A DNA stretch of 64,000 bases from Corella eumyota (Eukaryota > Chordata > Ascidiacea > Phlebobranchia > Corellidae): contig OY720100.1 of the NCBI GenBank assembly GCA_963082875.1, positions 930,001-994,000 on the forward strand, read 5' to 3'. A program made the position numbers and the translations under genes. Each line of letters opens with the position of its first letter. Position 1 is the first letter of the stretch. Below the pieces are notes generated by a model. The model worked only from the letters and a program-made list of their open reading frames with translations. It did not search any database and had not been told where the DNA came from. Below, one piece after another: positions 22,701 through 33,490 of the stretch.

Positions 22701-25163
22701 TAATTATTTGTGGATAAAAGATATTTTTTAAATGTAACTGTTTGTTATTTAATCAATTTATTAGTGGTATTTTTGTAATAAAAACAGACATTTCGTAAAT
22801 TTAATTAATATCATATGTTTTCCTGTATTGGCACGTAATTGGCTGTAACAAAATTCATTTTAAAGTGTTTTATATTACATTAAATTTAAATATTTATGTA
22901 TACCATAAAATACATTTCTTAGCATAGTTATTATACTAATATGCAGTTGGTTTTAATCAGAAATAATAATTTTGGAAATTTATAAAAATAAAATGAATTT
23001 TAAAACTTATATCTATAATTACAATAACATATAGGCAACGTGAGACTGGATCGGAGTAACTGTTGTTACTCTATGTTAATTTATATACAAAAAAACTTAA
23101 ATTCTGGATTTAGAGCGAATAAAAATGGAACAGGAAAATGCCGAAGTTTGTATGAGATCATAATTCCGTTAATCTCCACAACCTTATGTTTTATCATCAC
23201 TACAGTTCTCGTTATTATTTCACCATCTGATATCATGAACTCCAATCCAAGGATGATTTATTTTCTTGTTGGAGTAGCTTTCTCTAATATTGTGGTGAGT
23301 TTTTTTGTATATATTTTATCCTTGATGTGGGAAGGTCGAATTTCACGGCCTAAACATAGAATAACATCAGTTACTCCGACCCAGTCTCGAGTTGACTATA
23401 GCAGTTTGGGATATTATAGATTATAATTGCCCGATAATTATGCTGCTGATTAAGTGCTGGCTCAGAAGGAGTTTATACCGTTTAAAGCGCCTTACTAAAG
23501 GGTGTTACAGCATGAGAGCAGTGGGGAATAAACCCACGTCCTCATGTGGTTAGCAAGTGTTCTAACTACTACACCACAACCAAACTGCCAGTTTAGAATT
23601 AATTCACCTAAAATTTAAATACTAGTCAATAGCCTGCCCTACAGTCAGAATTTTAATTGTCGTAATATAGTTGCAACTCTTAACTAATATTTGCCTGCAA
23701 TAATTTACATGCTCACCACAAACAGGAGTTTTATTTTGCAGTCCTTTAAATTGTTCTTTAGGTTCCATTATATATAGATTCAGAGTTCAAATTATTATAT
23801 ACATATTGAGTTAAATAAAAACATCATTTAAAAATTAAAATTGGTTAAATTTTAAATATTATTTAGTTTAAACTATTTAGTTAAAACTTTAATTTTTAAA
23901 GATATTTTTCATTTTTATTTTAACATTTTTTTTTGTTTTAGAGTCGAGTAATAGTTGCACAAATGTCCAACACTCGGAGTGAAATAATCAACAAGTTTAT
24001 TTACCTTCTCATCATCTGTGTTGTCATAATTGTCGCAACCAATGATGTCATAATCGAGTTTTATACTTTGTTGGCTGCTAATATAGTCATGACCCTTGCT
24101 CACCTACATTACGGAGTAGTAGTTGTAAGTAATTTGTGTCATTTTTTTTGTAAAATTGAAAAAATTTTAATTTACAAATTGTTTGGTTTAAAAATGCTAA
24201 AATTAAAAAAAGATTGGTTGTAGTTAATAATAGATAACGTTTTTTTATTAAAAAAATAAATTTTACAATAAAAAATTTTTAAATATCATTATCTGACCTT
24301 ATTATATCAACATATATGTGTAAAGTATATTGACAAACTAATCATTTTATTTAAATTGTCAATTTAAACTTTGGACATTGATCAAATAATTTTAAACTTT
24401 GTTAAGTTGGATAAATGTAATGTGTAATTTCTACATCATTATAACTTGTAAAATTATTTTTTTGTATAAATCTTTATCCTTAATGTGGGAAAGTCAAATG
24501 CGCGACTTAAATATAGAGTAACAAAAGTTACTTCGACCCAGTCTCGAGTTGCCTGTGGCAGTTTAGGATATTATAGATTATAATTGCCCTGTAAATAAAC
24601 TGCTGATTAAGTGCTGGCTCAGCAGGAGTTTATAGTGCCTTACTCAAGGACGCTACAGCATGAGATCAATGGGAATTAAACCTACGACCTCATGTGTGGT
24701 GTAGCAAGTGTTTTTACCACTACACCACGCTGCCGGTAAAAATCAATTTATTAAATTAAATATTGTTTTTTATATATGTATATATTAATCCTTAATGTGG
24801 GAAGGCGACTTTATGACCTAAACATAGAGTAACATCAGTTACCCTGACCCAGTTTCAAGTTAACTTTGTTTGTTTGGGATATTATAGACTATAATTGCGC
24901 GGTAATAAATCTGCTGATTGTTTTTTTAGGTCAGCAGGAATTTATTTAGCTTTGTTAAAAAAATTGGTATTTTAATTTTTGTTTCATGCTAGAAATATAA
25001 AATTAATGTTTTTTTTTAGGTTGACACTTTAGCAGAACACTTCAATATTTTTGTATTTTCAACTAAGAAGAAAACTGCATGACTAGCACGCTCTAGTGGT
25101 GATGAAAATCAAAAACTTTTGGACACTAAAGATGAAGTTAATAAAAACGAAGAAGAGGTTTAA
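19798..25163 (+). CDS. SELENOI: Ethanolaminephosphotransferase 1, selenoprotein I (10 exons, 404 aa with Sec378)
   Basis: Multi-pass ER/Golgi enzyme that transfers phosphoethanolamine from CDP-ethanolamine to diacylglycerol in phosphatidylethanolamine synthesis. Exons: 19798-19842, 20881-20949, 21275-21452, 21639-21779, 21887-22002, 22391-22499, 22637-22685, 23114-23294, 23942-24124, 25020-25163; all phases agree. The CDP-alcohol phosphotransferase motif DG-X2-AR-X8-G-X3-D-X3-D is intact in exon 4 (DGKQARR ... GELFDHGLD). [28 protein letters not shown] and [10 protein letters not shown] align with vertebrate SELENOI. The last exon reads FSTKKKTA, an in-frame TGA (25080-25082), [10 protein letters not shown] and stops at TAA 25161-25163. 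Human SELENOI has Sec at this place (KPNSD-Sec-LGMEE). TTTTAAG directly abuts the ATG and could be a spliced-leader acceptor. Read without Sec, the protein would be only 377 aa. Confidence 0.94.
20058..20094 (-). mobile_element. MITE-A copy, segment 1
   Basis: TTTGGTGACCATGCCATAAC is the family end. The element is interrupted here by the SINE at 20095-20366 and resumes at 20367. Confidence 0.7.
20095..20366 (-). mobile_element. Cics-1-like SINE, full length, inside a MITE-A
   Basis: Minus-strand copy from TTTATCCTCGATGTGAGAAA through CGACCCAGTCTCGAGTT, GCGCCTTACTCAAGGGCGC and GGGATTGAACCCACGACC to CTTACCACTACACCAC. It sits within MITE-A sequence in SELENOI intron 1, so it is younger than that MITE. 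Confidence 0.9.
20367..20460 (-). mobile_element. MITE-A copy, segment 2
   Basis: Continues the interrupted element: CATTAATACTTTTGGCATG, TTAAATCATTAAATTGAT, TCCCATCGCATTGTTGT. A second insertion begins at 20461. Confidence 0.75.
20461..20683. mobile_element. GC-rich inserted element of unknown type
   Basis: About 220 bp, much richer in G and C than its surroundings, with many alternating purine-pyrimidine words such as GCGTGCACGCGTG, CGCGCATGCACGCG and GCGCGTGCAC. Its outer parts carry the shared inverted word GTCTGGAA/TTCCAGAC. A near-identical stretch (TTGTTGTAATATTAAT and TTGCTGTAATATTAAT) flanks it, like a target-site duplication. No coding capacity. Confidence 0.6.
20684..20756 (-). 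mobile_element. MITE-A copy, segment 3
   Basis: Last part of the interrupted element: TGTAATATTAATTGTATATC, GTATTTATTATTTACTTTTA and TGTGCGAAAAACCAAAATAA. Confidence 0.75.
22122..22312 (-). mobile_element. Cics-1-like SINE with internal deletion
   Basis: ATCCTTGATGTGAAAAGGTC, AAGTAACATTTGTTACCCC and a diverged head ending TTCTAACCACTACAACATGC. The middle body is missing. Lies in SELENOI intron 5. Confidence 0.7.
23033..23085 (+). mobile_element. Cics-1-like SINE remnant
   Basis: Only GGCAACGTGAGACTGGATCG and GAGTAACTGTTGTTACTC remain. It ends 28 bp before SELENOI exon 8. Confidence 0.7.
23308..23580 (-). mobile_element. Cics-1-like SINE, near full length
   Basis: TCCTTGATGTGGGAAGGTCG, CTCCGACCCAGTCTCGAGTT, TGCTGATTAAGTGCTGGCTC and the head TAACTACTACACCAC. 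It starts only about 13 bp after SELENOI exon 8. Confidence 0.85.
23615..23790 (+). mobile_element. MITE-B copy
   Basis: AGTCAATAGCCTGCCCTACA, AATTGTCGTAATATAGTTGC and CTAATATTTGCCTGCAATAA match the family. Lies in SELENOI intron 8. Confidence 0.7.
24464..24737 (-). mobile_element. Cics-1-like SINE
   Basis: TATCCTTAATGTGGGAAAGT, TACTTCGACCCAGTCTCGAG, AGTGCTGGCTCAGCAGGAG and the head TACCACTACACCACGCTGCC. Lies in SELENOI intron 9. Confidence 0.85.
24780..24945 (-). mobile_element. Cics-1-like SINE, head missing
   Basis: AATCCTTAATGTGGGAAGGC, GTAACATCAGTTACCCTGAC and GGTCAGCAGGAATTTAT. A second copy in SELENOI intron 9, ending about 75 bp before the Sec-encoding exon. Confidence 0.8.
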
Positions 25164-26445
25164 TTAGATTTTAATTAAATATTCAAAAAAAGACAAAAAA
25201 TAAAAAAGTTTTTGTTAAATTTTTTTTTTTACTCGGACCAAAAATGTTATTTGCAAATTTTTTTTATTAATAGGAAACTTATTTTAATATTGATGCAATA
25301 TCTAAGTCTAAAAAACTAAAAAAAATGTAGTATTTTAATGCTGTTACGTATTAGTTGTATTACTAGTTTGGCTTAAACATGTGCTACCTATAATTTAAAA
25401 TTTATTAAAACTAAAAAAAAGCAATGTATATTTCTATTTTATTAAATTAAGTAATTAAATTTGAAAATTTTTATAAATTAAAAAATATTCAAAATAAATA
25501 TGTCTTCACTTGAATTGTAATTTAAGTTTTAATTTCTATCTCTTCTAATTTTAAAAACTGTGATTTTGAATATTTAATGTAAAATGTGCTGAAGCCTTAA
25601 GTAAACATTGAGTTATATAATCCCATACCATGCTGGTTATATAACATTTTTTATGTGAAATTAATTATTTAGAACTTTAATTTACATCAGACTAAAGTGT
25701 ATTGTAAAGTATATATAAGGTTTATATGTTCGTACTAGGTTTTAAAATGTATTTTTATATTTATTTTTGTGTTATATTGAGCTTTATAAGAGGGTTGCAA
25801 AATAATTATTTTTATTTTATTGATTTTAATAATTTAATAATTTTAGTCAGAAAAGTAGTGCTGTTGTGTGTTTTTTAATTATTCTGTGTTTATTTTATAA
25901 AATTTAAATGTTTGTGTGTTTTTGTGATATTTTGTTTTTATTTTAAATGTGGGTTGAATAGTTAAATTAACAAAAACTAACTAAACAGAATTTTTAATGT
26001 TATAAAAAAATTAATTTCTAACTTTTTGTTGTTTTTAGAACAATGTTCGTTTAATAAAAACTAAAAACACTGAGAATTCACGTTTATTTTAACAGCACTT
26101 GCACAGTTTTGAATTAAAAGTTTGGCTTTATTTACAGTGTGTAAAGATAAGACTTAAAATAACATTAGTTTAATATTTTATTATTGGTTTTTTAACAACT
26201 TACATATACCATGAGTATTTGTGGATGTTACAGTTTTTATTTAGTTAAATTTTTTAAGTTATTTGTATAAGATATATTTAAGTTGGCATTTTTTTTGAAT
26301 TGTTTTATATTACAATTATGGAATGCATTAATTTATATTATTAACGCAGATTTTCATTTTTTTTACTGTTAATTAGCAATAATTTAATTTTAACTTTTAA
26401 TTATTTGATTACAGATTAATTGTTGTAAAATTTAATTAATTTAAA
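25164..26445. other. SELENOI 3' UTR/downstream and paralogue 5' flank
   Basis: Very AT-rich, with no exon recognised. A SECIS element would be expected in the part transcribed as SELENOI 3' UTR, but I found no sequence by eye that satisfies the full quartet, helix and apical A pattern. A 9-bp perfect hairpin sits at 25612-25645. At about 26414 TTTGATTACAG could be an acceptor just upstream of the paralogue's ATG. Confidence 0.4.
25612..25645. other. Perfect 9-bp hairpin downstream of SELENOI
   Basis: GTTATATAA (25612-25620) and TTATATAAC (25637-25645) flank a 16-base loop. It lacks the GA quartet on the 3' side, so it is not a canonical SECIS. Confidence 0.5.
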
Positions 26446-29400
26446 ATGTATATCAGCAAGAAACAGTTGGCTGGTTTTTCAACTTATAAGGTAAATTTTA
26501 AAAATTTTTTAAATAAACTGTTTTAATGAATTCTAAATTAAAAACCAAGTTATATTAATTTCAATTTTTTTAGTATTTTTTAATTCAATATTTTAAACAT
26601 TAGCACAAACTAATATCAAAATACTAGCAGAAACACTCTAATTTCAACACTGTAAAAACAACTTGAAATATTGTTTTAAATCTAGTATATTAAGTTCATC
26701 TTTTTATAATTGTTTCAATAATTTTTAAACCTAAAACAGCATTGACAATAAATTTTAATTTGATTGCTTTTTGAACAGTATAATTGCATCGACACATCAC
26801 CTTTATCAAATTACATATTCCATCCTTTTTGGAACCAAGTCGTTAAGGTAAATTATAAAATTTACAATAAAATAAAATTAATTTTTGGTTCAAGCTATAA
26901 TATACTAGCAACATAAAGTTTTTATATTTTGTTTGGTTTTTAAGTATTTAATGCATTTCAAACCTAAAGGATACGAAGGAAAATTAACTAAAAAAATGAC
27001 AACCTTATATTTAATTAGTTTGTTACATTTAAATTGCTAGATATTCATACTACTTAAAAGGTTAGGTAAATTTGTATGTTGATATGCTTTATATACTACA
27101 TATATATAGAGAAAATACTAGAAATCAGTGTGTTTTACTGTTAAAAAACGGTACAAAATAGGAACATAATCAGTTTAAAACCAGTAAAAGTGTTAAACTT
27201 ATTCAATTTCTTCAAGCCTTTTTTTGACTTCGATTATTCTTTGCTTCAATTCTGTGAGCCCATATTTTACTTCAGATTCATCCACTTCATTCCCTTCACC
27301 TGAACCATTTACTCCGTTGGTTGTATCTGAAACATTAACTTCTTTGTCACAAATCTTTAAAGCCATTTCGCATCCAACTCTAGCCACATCAATGTATTTT
27401 TTACTGTATCCACCTGCAGCAATATGAGCCAGGACACAACGAGCAATGTTATACACAGCCCACATGTAAGTGCCTTCGTTCTTCTCAAACAATTTCTGGA
27501 TTCCGTTTTCTTCGCTTTTAAATCCACATTCAAAAGCTTCAAAGGCCTTTTCAAATTCCCCTAGACCGGCAAAACCCTTCATAGCTTGTATACAACAATT
27601 TGCCGCCATTCCAATTTTTAAATTTTGCCGAGAAATTTCGAATAATTCAGCGCACTCTTCTAAAGCTAGTTGCCTTTCTTCTTTATTAAGGAAGGAAAAC
27701 ATCTTACAGTTGGCTTTGACAATGTACTTCTGAGCATTAAGGATAGTATATGCAGTACCTTTAACTTTTTTCAACTTTCCACATTCAAACATAATATCAG
27801 GGGCCCCATCACGCGACTTATAAGCTTCCTCTTTTCCTTTTCTCAATCTTTTAAGTCTATCCTCCGGACTCTCTTGTCTGTAAGAATCTTGAAGAAGTCT
27901 TGGGACTCGGTAATTAGCATCGGTTATGTACTCATGGAGCAGAGGGATTTTAGTCATCTTCTTAACTTCGACAGCCATATAATAAGCAAGATCCCCATAG
28001 TATTCACATTCTTTTTGGTCATCTTCTTTCATTAGGTTCTGCAGGTAAAGAACGACCCTTGCAAGAATATGAAGATTGGCTATAATCTGCTCAGCCAGGC
28101 AAACTTTTTGATACTGTTCGGGAGGCAGCATGTTTCCAGTTTCTTGCAGGATCTTGTAGTTATTCTCATTTAACTTCCCATTTCGTTCCACAGCAGCTTT
28201 AATGGGTAGAAGTTTGTTATTTGCTTCACTTTCTGTCATCCCATTTTGAATGCAGTGCCACACAAAATCTTGCAAGTTGCTTTCATTTATTTTGACAGTG
28301 GTGAAGATATATTCATTTATCTCATTTATATCTATTTGTTTTCCAACTGCCACACAACATTTAACAATATGTTGTGCTTGGGTTTTTGGGTTAAGATTTT
28401 TTTTAAACTTTAAAGCATCCATATCTGGTTTGCTCTGAAGCAAAGGTAGGCAGCAACCTGGATTTTCCAAGATACAAATTGTCCAAATTTGTTGGACAGC
28501 TTCTTTGAGCACATCTGAAGCTTGTTTCAGCTTTGATTTGTCAGGACCCTGGACCAAAGATTGCCCTAAAAGGCCGTACACATGACAGGCTGATATCACC
28601 AAGTTAAAATCTGTTAAATTCCCTGCATGAAGATAGCTTTTAAGATTTTGAAAAAGCAAGTGCAGATGTTGACTTAAATGGTACAAAGTCTTATCATCCT
28701 TGGCTTTTCTATTATCCTTATCTACTAAACATAACACAGACTTTAGCGCCACTTTGAGATATTTCTCTGGGTCTGGATTGGGCAGATTAGAGTGAGCAGA
28801 TTCAGTAATAGTGATAGAGCCATCCCTTTCAATAACATCAACTTCATAACTGCCCAATTGCGATATAAGTTGCTCGGATATAGCTTTAGGATTTTCACAG
28901 AAACATCCAAGTATTGCTTCAATTAAGCAAACCGGTAAATATTCATGGGAAAAAAATTTCCATGCTGCTTGTAAATGTGGAAGATGTTGTGAAACTACTG
29001 TTTCGTGATCTAAATTAGTAAATTGAAAAAACTAAATTAGTAAATTGAAAAAAAAAAAACTAAACTAAATTGAAATTGTTATTTAGTCTAGGCAATTTAG
29101 TTAATTAAAAAAGCTTTAGATGAATTTAGAATTTGAAAACTTAAAAAAAAAAGTTAGAAAAATTAAGATAAATACAGAATTTAAAAACTTTAGAAAAAAA
29201 GAATTTAAAAACTTAAAAAAACAATATTGAAATCGAAACTTTAGAAAAAGTGTGGCAGTGTTTAAAAAAGGAGTTTTAGGTTTGATTTTAGCTGCTGTTA
29301 TGTTTACATTCCTTATATAACTAAGGCATAATTTCATGATGAGTCATAAAACATTAAAAATTTAGTGATGTAGCAAGTCAAAAACAACTAAAACTGACAA

Positions 29401-32400
29401 AATTTATCGTTTTTTCGTGCTGTAAAATTAGTCAAAAAAAACATAAAATAACTTACCTATTTCTTCTCTGTTCGGCATCTTTTTAACTTTAACAATAGTC
29501 ACCAAATGAAAATACTTTCAAAATCACCTTAAAACTTTAAATTATGTCACAAATTTGCCTTTTTAAATGTTGTTTTTTTGATTAAAATTGCAACACAAAA
29601 ATTGTTTTGAAAATTCCTTAGGTAAACTACCTGGGGATTTCCCTACAGGTGGAATTATTTTTTTCATTTTATGTGTTCGATTCAACATTAAGTGACGGTA
29701 AAAAATTGTAAATATGGTAAAAAAATAAAAATAAAAAGATGTTAAAAAAAACAAAAACAAAAAAAAATGTTAAAATAAAATTAGCAAAAAACACATTTTT
29801 TACAAAAATAAAACAGTCTAAAATAGACACCAACATCAACTCAACAAATTAATGTACAAATAAACAAATATACACTCAACTCTAAAAACTATCTTATTTT
29901 AAATCACAGTTAGTCCCATTATGGCTGGCAGCAAATATTCTCACATTCACTGGATTTCTCCTCTTAGTTGTGCAGTTCATCGTAATGTGTTGTTACGACC
30001 CAGATTATAAATCTGCTGAACATGATTTGATCCCGTCTTGGGTTTGGTGGTTCAGCGCGTTTTGTCATTTTACTTCACACACTTTGGGTAAGTATTTTAA
30101 GTAAATAAGTTGCAATTGTTTAACACTTTACAAAATTGATTTTTCTTAAAGCTTTTTAATGTTATTCTTTTCGTTATTTTGGGATAGTTTTGTATAACTA
30201 TTTTTTAGGTGTATATAAAGATGTACATATTTAAATTTTGATGACTGCAACTATTTTAATTACATACAATTTTTAGTTTGTGTTGAACTTCACACATTTT
30301 TTCTAGCAATTAGTGACAATACATTAGTTCCAGGGTAAATAAATAAATAAATTCGAAGGTTTCAAAAAACCGTACAAACCTACAAAAATTAAAGATTTAT
30401 TTTATTATCTTTTTAAGTGGACTTTAACCTGTTAAAAAGTTGTCTTAGAAATCTTTATTTTTAGACGGGATTGACGGCAAACAAGCTCGTCGAACCAACA
30501 CCTCATCACCACTAGGGGAGCTGTTTGACCATGGTTTGGATTCCTGGAGTAGCTCGCTGATTACGATGAACGTTTTGTGCATTTTTAAGCAAGAAGCTTT
30601 TGGATTCGGTAACGAAACAAGTTTGTGATACAGTAACCTACTGAATTTAATCTAAAATCCAACCAAAACAATGGAAATAAATTAAGTAACGATTCACTTT
30701 GTCTGTACAATGGCGTGAGCATGTGGTTTTTGGTATATTTGTTAAAAACATTGGTTTGTGGTACGAAAGGTCTTAGGTTCAAGCCTCGCCGAACCAATAA
30801 TCGATTTTTTTTATATTTTTGAAACTCGAAAATTAAGTTTAATAAAAATTATAATCACAAGACCGAAATTTATAAAAATAAATATGAAAAATGTAATCAT
30901 AAAAACTTGCACAAAAATTACAACTCTTGTTGTTTATATTATTTTTTAATTACAATTTTTATATTTTTAAAGTACCTGGCGGATACATCAGCATCTTATG
31001 TCTAACCTCATTCGCTATCATCACTCCTCACTGGGAGAAATACAATACAGGGGTCCTCTACTTGCCATGGTCCCTAGATCTTAGTTTGACAGTAGGTTTC
31101 TGTTCGTTTTAGTTTACTTTTTAAGTTGTTTTCTGTGTTTCTTAGTCATTTTTATGTTATGTTATGTTTAAGGGAAATAAAATACTGTTGTTACTTCGCC
31201 CTAGTCTCAAGTTAACTTTGGCAGTTTAAAACATTGTTTTTTTATATTTATTTATCCTTAATGTAGGAAAGTCGACTTTGCGACTTAAACATAAAGTAAC
31301 ATCAGTTACCCTGACCCAGTCTCAAGTTGACTTTGGTAGTTTGGGACATTATAAATAATAATCGCCCTGTAATTATGCTGCTGATTAGGCCTGGCTTGGT
31401 AGGAGTTTATACGGTTTATAGCGCCTTACTAAACCCTTAATCTTGAATTGCAGGTGATTACGATATGTTACGTCATCACAGCTATGTTTGGAACTTTATT
31501 TTGGGAAACAAAAATATTTGGGATTAGTTTGACCATGTACATTGCCATGGTTGTATGTGGTAAGTTATTTGTGACGTCATAAACATTTTAACTAACTCGT
31601 GTAAACGCTAAAACAAATATTTTTATTTTTTAATTTAACTTAAAAAATGTTTTTGTGTGTTCGTTTAAAGCATTTAAAGTATTATTGCTACTGAACAAAA
31701 CTTAAATTTAATAATTTAAATAATTTTTCCGCTAATTTAAACAGTTTATTTTCTTAATTAGCAGCTAATTAAATTGCATGTTAGAATCAAGTCAGTTTTA
31801 AAAAAATAGTTATAATTAACAAATTAATAAAAAACATTGCATGGCGGTCAGCTTATACTCATTTAAGATGTAATTATAAATATTATGCTAGCAATAGCAA
31901 TTTTAATTCAGTAAAGTTCTTAATATCTTTGGTTTTTATTCCTTCTAGTAAGCACAATTCCAATCGGAATACCATTGACAATATATAACATTATCAGGTA
32001 ATTTTAACTATATTTTAACCTACATATAACTCTTTAAGCTTAACTATAACCTAAATATTATTTAATTCAGTGCCAACTTGAACCAGAATGGAAGGGGTTT
32101 GTCTTTTATAGAAGGAATGAGGCCTTTAATATCACCGTTTATATTATTTGTTGTTATGTTTATAATCCGATATTTAGTTGATGGAAATGACAGAATTTTG
32201 TTGTTTTTGACAGGAGTTGTGTTTTCGAATATTATGGTAAGTTAATATCACAAGTTAATACCGTTTATAATGTCCTACTTAAGAGCTCTACAGCATGAAA
32301 GCAGTGGGGATCAAACCTAGGACCTCATGTAGTAAAGCCAAGTGTTCTAACCACTACACCATTTTTGAATGAATAAATTATTTTTTGACAAGTATAATCA

Positions 32401-32864
32401 GTATGGACCAAAAAGAATATCAATAATGAAAGTTAATTATTAGTTTAATTAAACAATTAACTATTAAATTTTCTTTAACAATTAAATTTATTTTTTTAGT
32501 GCCGTTTGATTATTTGTCAGATGACCAAAACCAAATGTGAAACTTTCAACAAATTAATTTTAATATTAATTTCTTATTTGGTCTTAATTTGTTTAACAAA
32601 TACTAAAAATATCAAGTTTTATATTTTGGTTGGCACTACAGTGGTCACAACTCTTGCTCATATACATTATGGAGTAGTAGTGGTGAGTGTTTTGTGACAT
32701 TTTATTTAACTATTATTTTTTTTTTAATTTTTACAAATGTTGATTTAAAAATTTATTTTTAGGTTCGTGGTTTAGCAAAACATTTTGATATTTGGGTTTT
32801 TACACCTGGAAAAAGGAATTCAAATACTAATGGCATCAAAACCTCAAAAAACAACAAAAACTAG
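26446..32864 (+). CDS. SELENOI-like CDP-alcohol phosphotransferase paralogue without Sec (10 exons, 386 aa)
   Basis: Tandem paralogue of the gene at 19798, probably an amino-alcohol phosphotransferase of the ER/Golgi. Exons: 26446-26490, 26779-26847, 29910-30087, 30465-30608, 30973-31091, 31454-31559, 31949-31997, 32071-32236, 32500-32682, 32763-32864. Exon number and every intron phase match SELENOI, and exons 1, 2, 3, 7 and 9 are the same length. The catalytic motif is intact (DGKQARR ... GELFDHGLD), as are [15 protein letters not shown] and [11 protein letters not shown]. Exon 8 is shorter and lacks the SPSD segment. The last exon reads [19 protein letters not shown] and ends at an ordinary TAG with no in-frame TGA, so the Sec-bearing tail is gone. 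Intron 2 (26848-29909) contains an unrelated gene on the other strand. Substrate preference cannot be read from sequence. Confidence 0.9.
27199..29478 (-). CDS. Unrecognised 610-aa helical protein nested in an intron
   Basis: Two exons: 29457-29478 (MPNREEI, phase 1) and 27199-29009, joined with good GT-AG signals and ending at TAA; 611 codons with stop. The whole protein appears alpha-helical. It includes [20 protein letters not shown], repeated hydrophobic helix pairs ([40 protein letters not shown]), a charged patch [20 protein letters not shown], and a C-terminal acidic linker before a coiled-coil-like [16 protein letters not shown]. The pattern suggests TPR- or HEAT-like helical repeats, possibly a cytoplasmic or ciliary scaffold, but I do not recognise the family. 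It lies entirely in intron 2 of the SELENOI paralogue on the opposite strand, so the two transcripts would overlap. The reading frame is long and certain; the function is not. Confidence 0.85.
30718..30800 (+). mobile_element. tRNA-like SINE fragment, probably SINE-B
   Basis: A tRNA-like head with GGTACGAAAGG and TTAGGTTCAAGCCTCGCCGA (B-box-like). Lies in intron 4 of the SELENOI paralogue. Confidence 0.5.
31241..31432 (-). mobile_element. Cics-1-like SINE, head missing
   Basis: TTATCCTTAATGTAGGAAAG, AGTAACATCAGTTACCCTGA and GGTTTATAGCGCCTTAC. It ends about 20 bp before exon 6 of the paralogue. Confidence 0.8.
32262..32362 (-). mobile_element. Cics-1-like SINE head fragment
   Basis: ACCGTTTATAATGTCCTAC, CTACAGCATGAAAGCAGTGG and TTCTAACCACTACACCA in order. 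Lies in intron 8 of the paralogue. Confidence 0.75.
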
Positions 32865-33146
32865 TTTTCTAAATTTGCAGCTTTTTAGTGTTACTTGTTT
32901 CTTCATGTAAATAAGTTTTTGAATTTATCTTTTTTTATCCTCAAGAAAATATTTGGTTTTTTGTTTTTTACTGAATTAGTTGATTAATAGTATCAGGTTT
33001 TAGTGTTTTTGTTTTTTAATTTTACTAAAGGTACTGTTTTTTCGTTTTTATTTTAATACAATTTCTTACTCAGTTTAATTTATAAAAATCTAAAATTTAA
33101 TAACCCGCAAGGTGGCATAGGAGATCAAAATCTAAAGTAAAATTCA

Positions 33147-33325
33147 GTTTTTTGGTATACCAATTATGGCGTCGGACTACGAGCCGAAAGGTTTTGGGTT
33201 CAAGCCGCAACAATGCCACATTATTTGCCTTTGAACCCGGCGTTTACAGAAAGCTTTAACTTTTCATAACAGATCACCCTTTACCAAATAAAAATATAAA
33301 ACATATCACCTTAAGGTGTTATACT
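33147..33325 (+). mobile_element. SINE-B copy, near full length
   Basis: Head TGGTATACCAATTATGGCGT, GACTACGAGCCGAAAGG, GGGTTCAAGCCGCAACAATG, then GAACCCGGCGTTTACAG and the TATCACCTTAAGGTGTTA end. Confidence 0.8.
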
Positions 33326-33349
33326 ACAAAATTACTGTATAATGTATTA

Positions 33350-33490
33350 ATTGTATGGTCCTTGGTTTAAGTCCCACCAATGCCACATTATTCACCTTTG
33401 AGCCTGGTGTTTACAGATAGCTTAAACACGTCACAACAACTCACTTTTCTACAGTTAAACTATAAAACCTAAACTTAAAGTGATATAGAA
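33350..33490 (+). mobile_element. SINE-B copy, head truncated
   Basis: TTGGTTTAAGTCCCACCAAT, TTCACCTTTGAGCCTGGTG and GCTTAAACACGTCACAAC follow directly after the previous copy. Confidence 0.7.

Noticed and set aside
25080-25082. TGA as an ordinary stop or a disabling mutation in SELENOI
   Set aside because: The family has Sec at this place, and the frame stays open for 26 codons to a proper stop.
25653-25695. GTGA plus AAATTAA/TTAATTT stem as a SECIS
   Set aside because: The 3' GA of the quartet is not adjacent to the stem, so the core is not met.
27224-28438. Several plus-strand ORFs in the nested gene region
   Set aside because: All are shadows of the 603-codon minus-strand exon.
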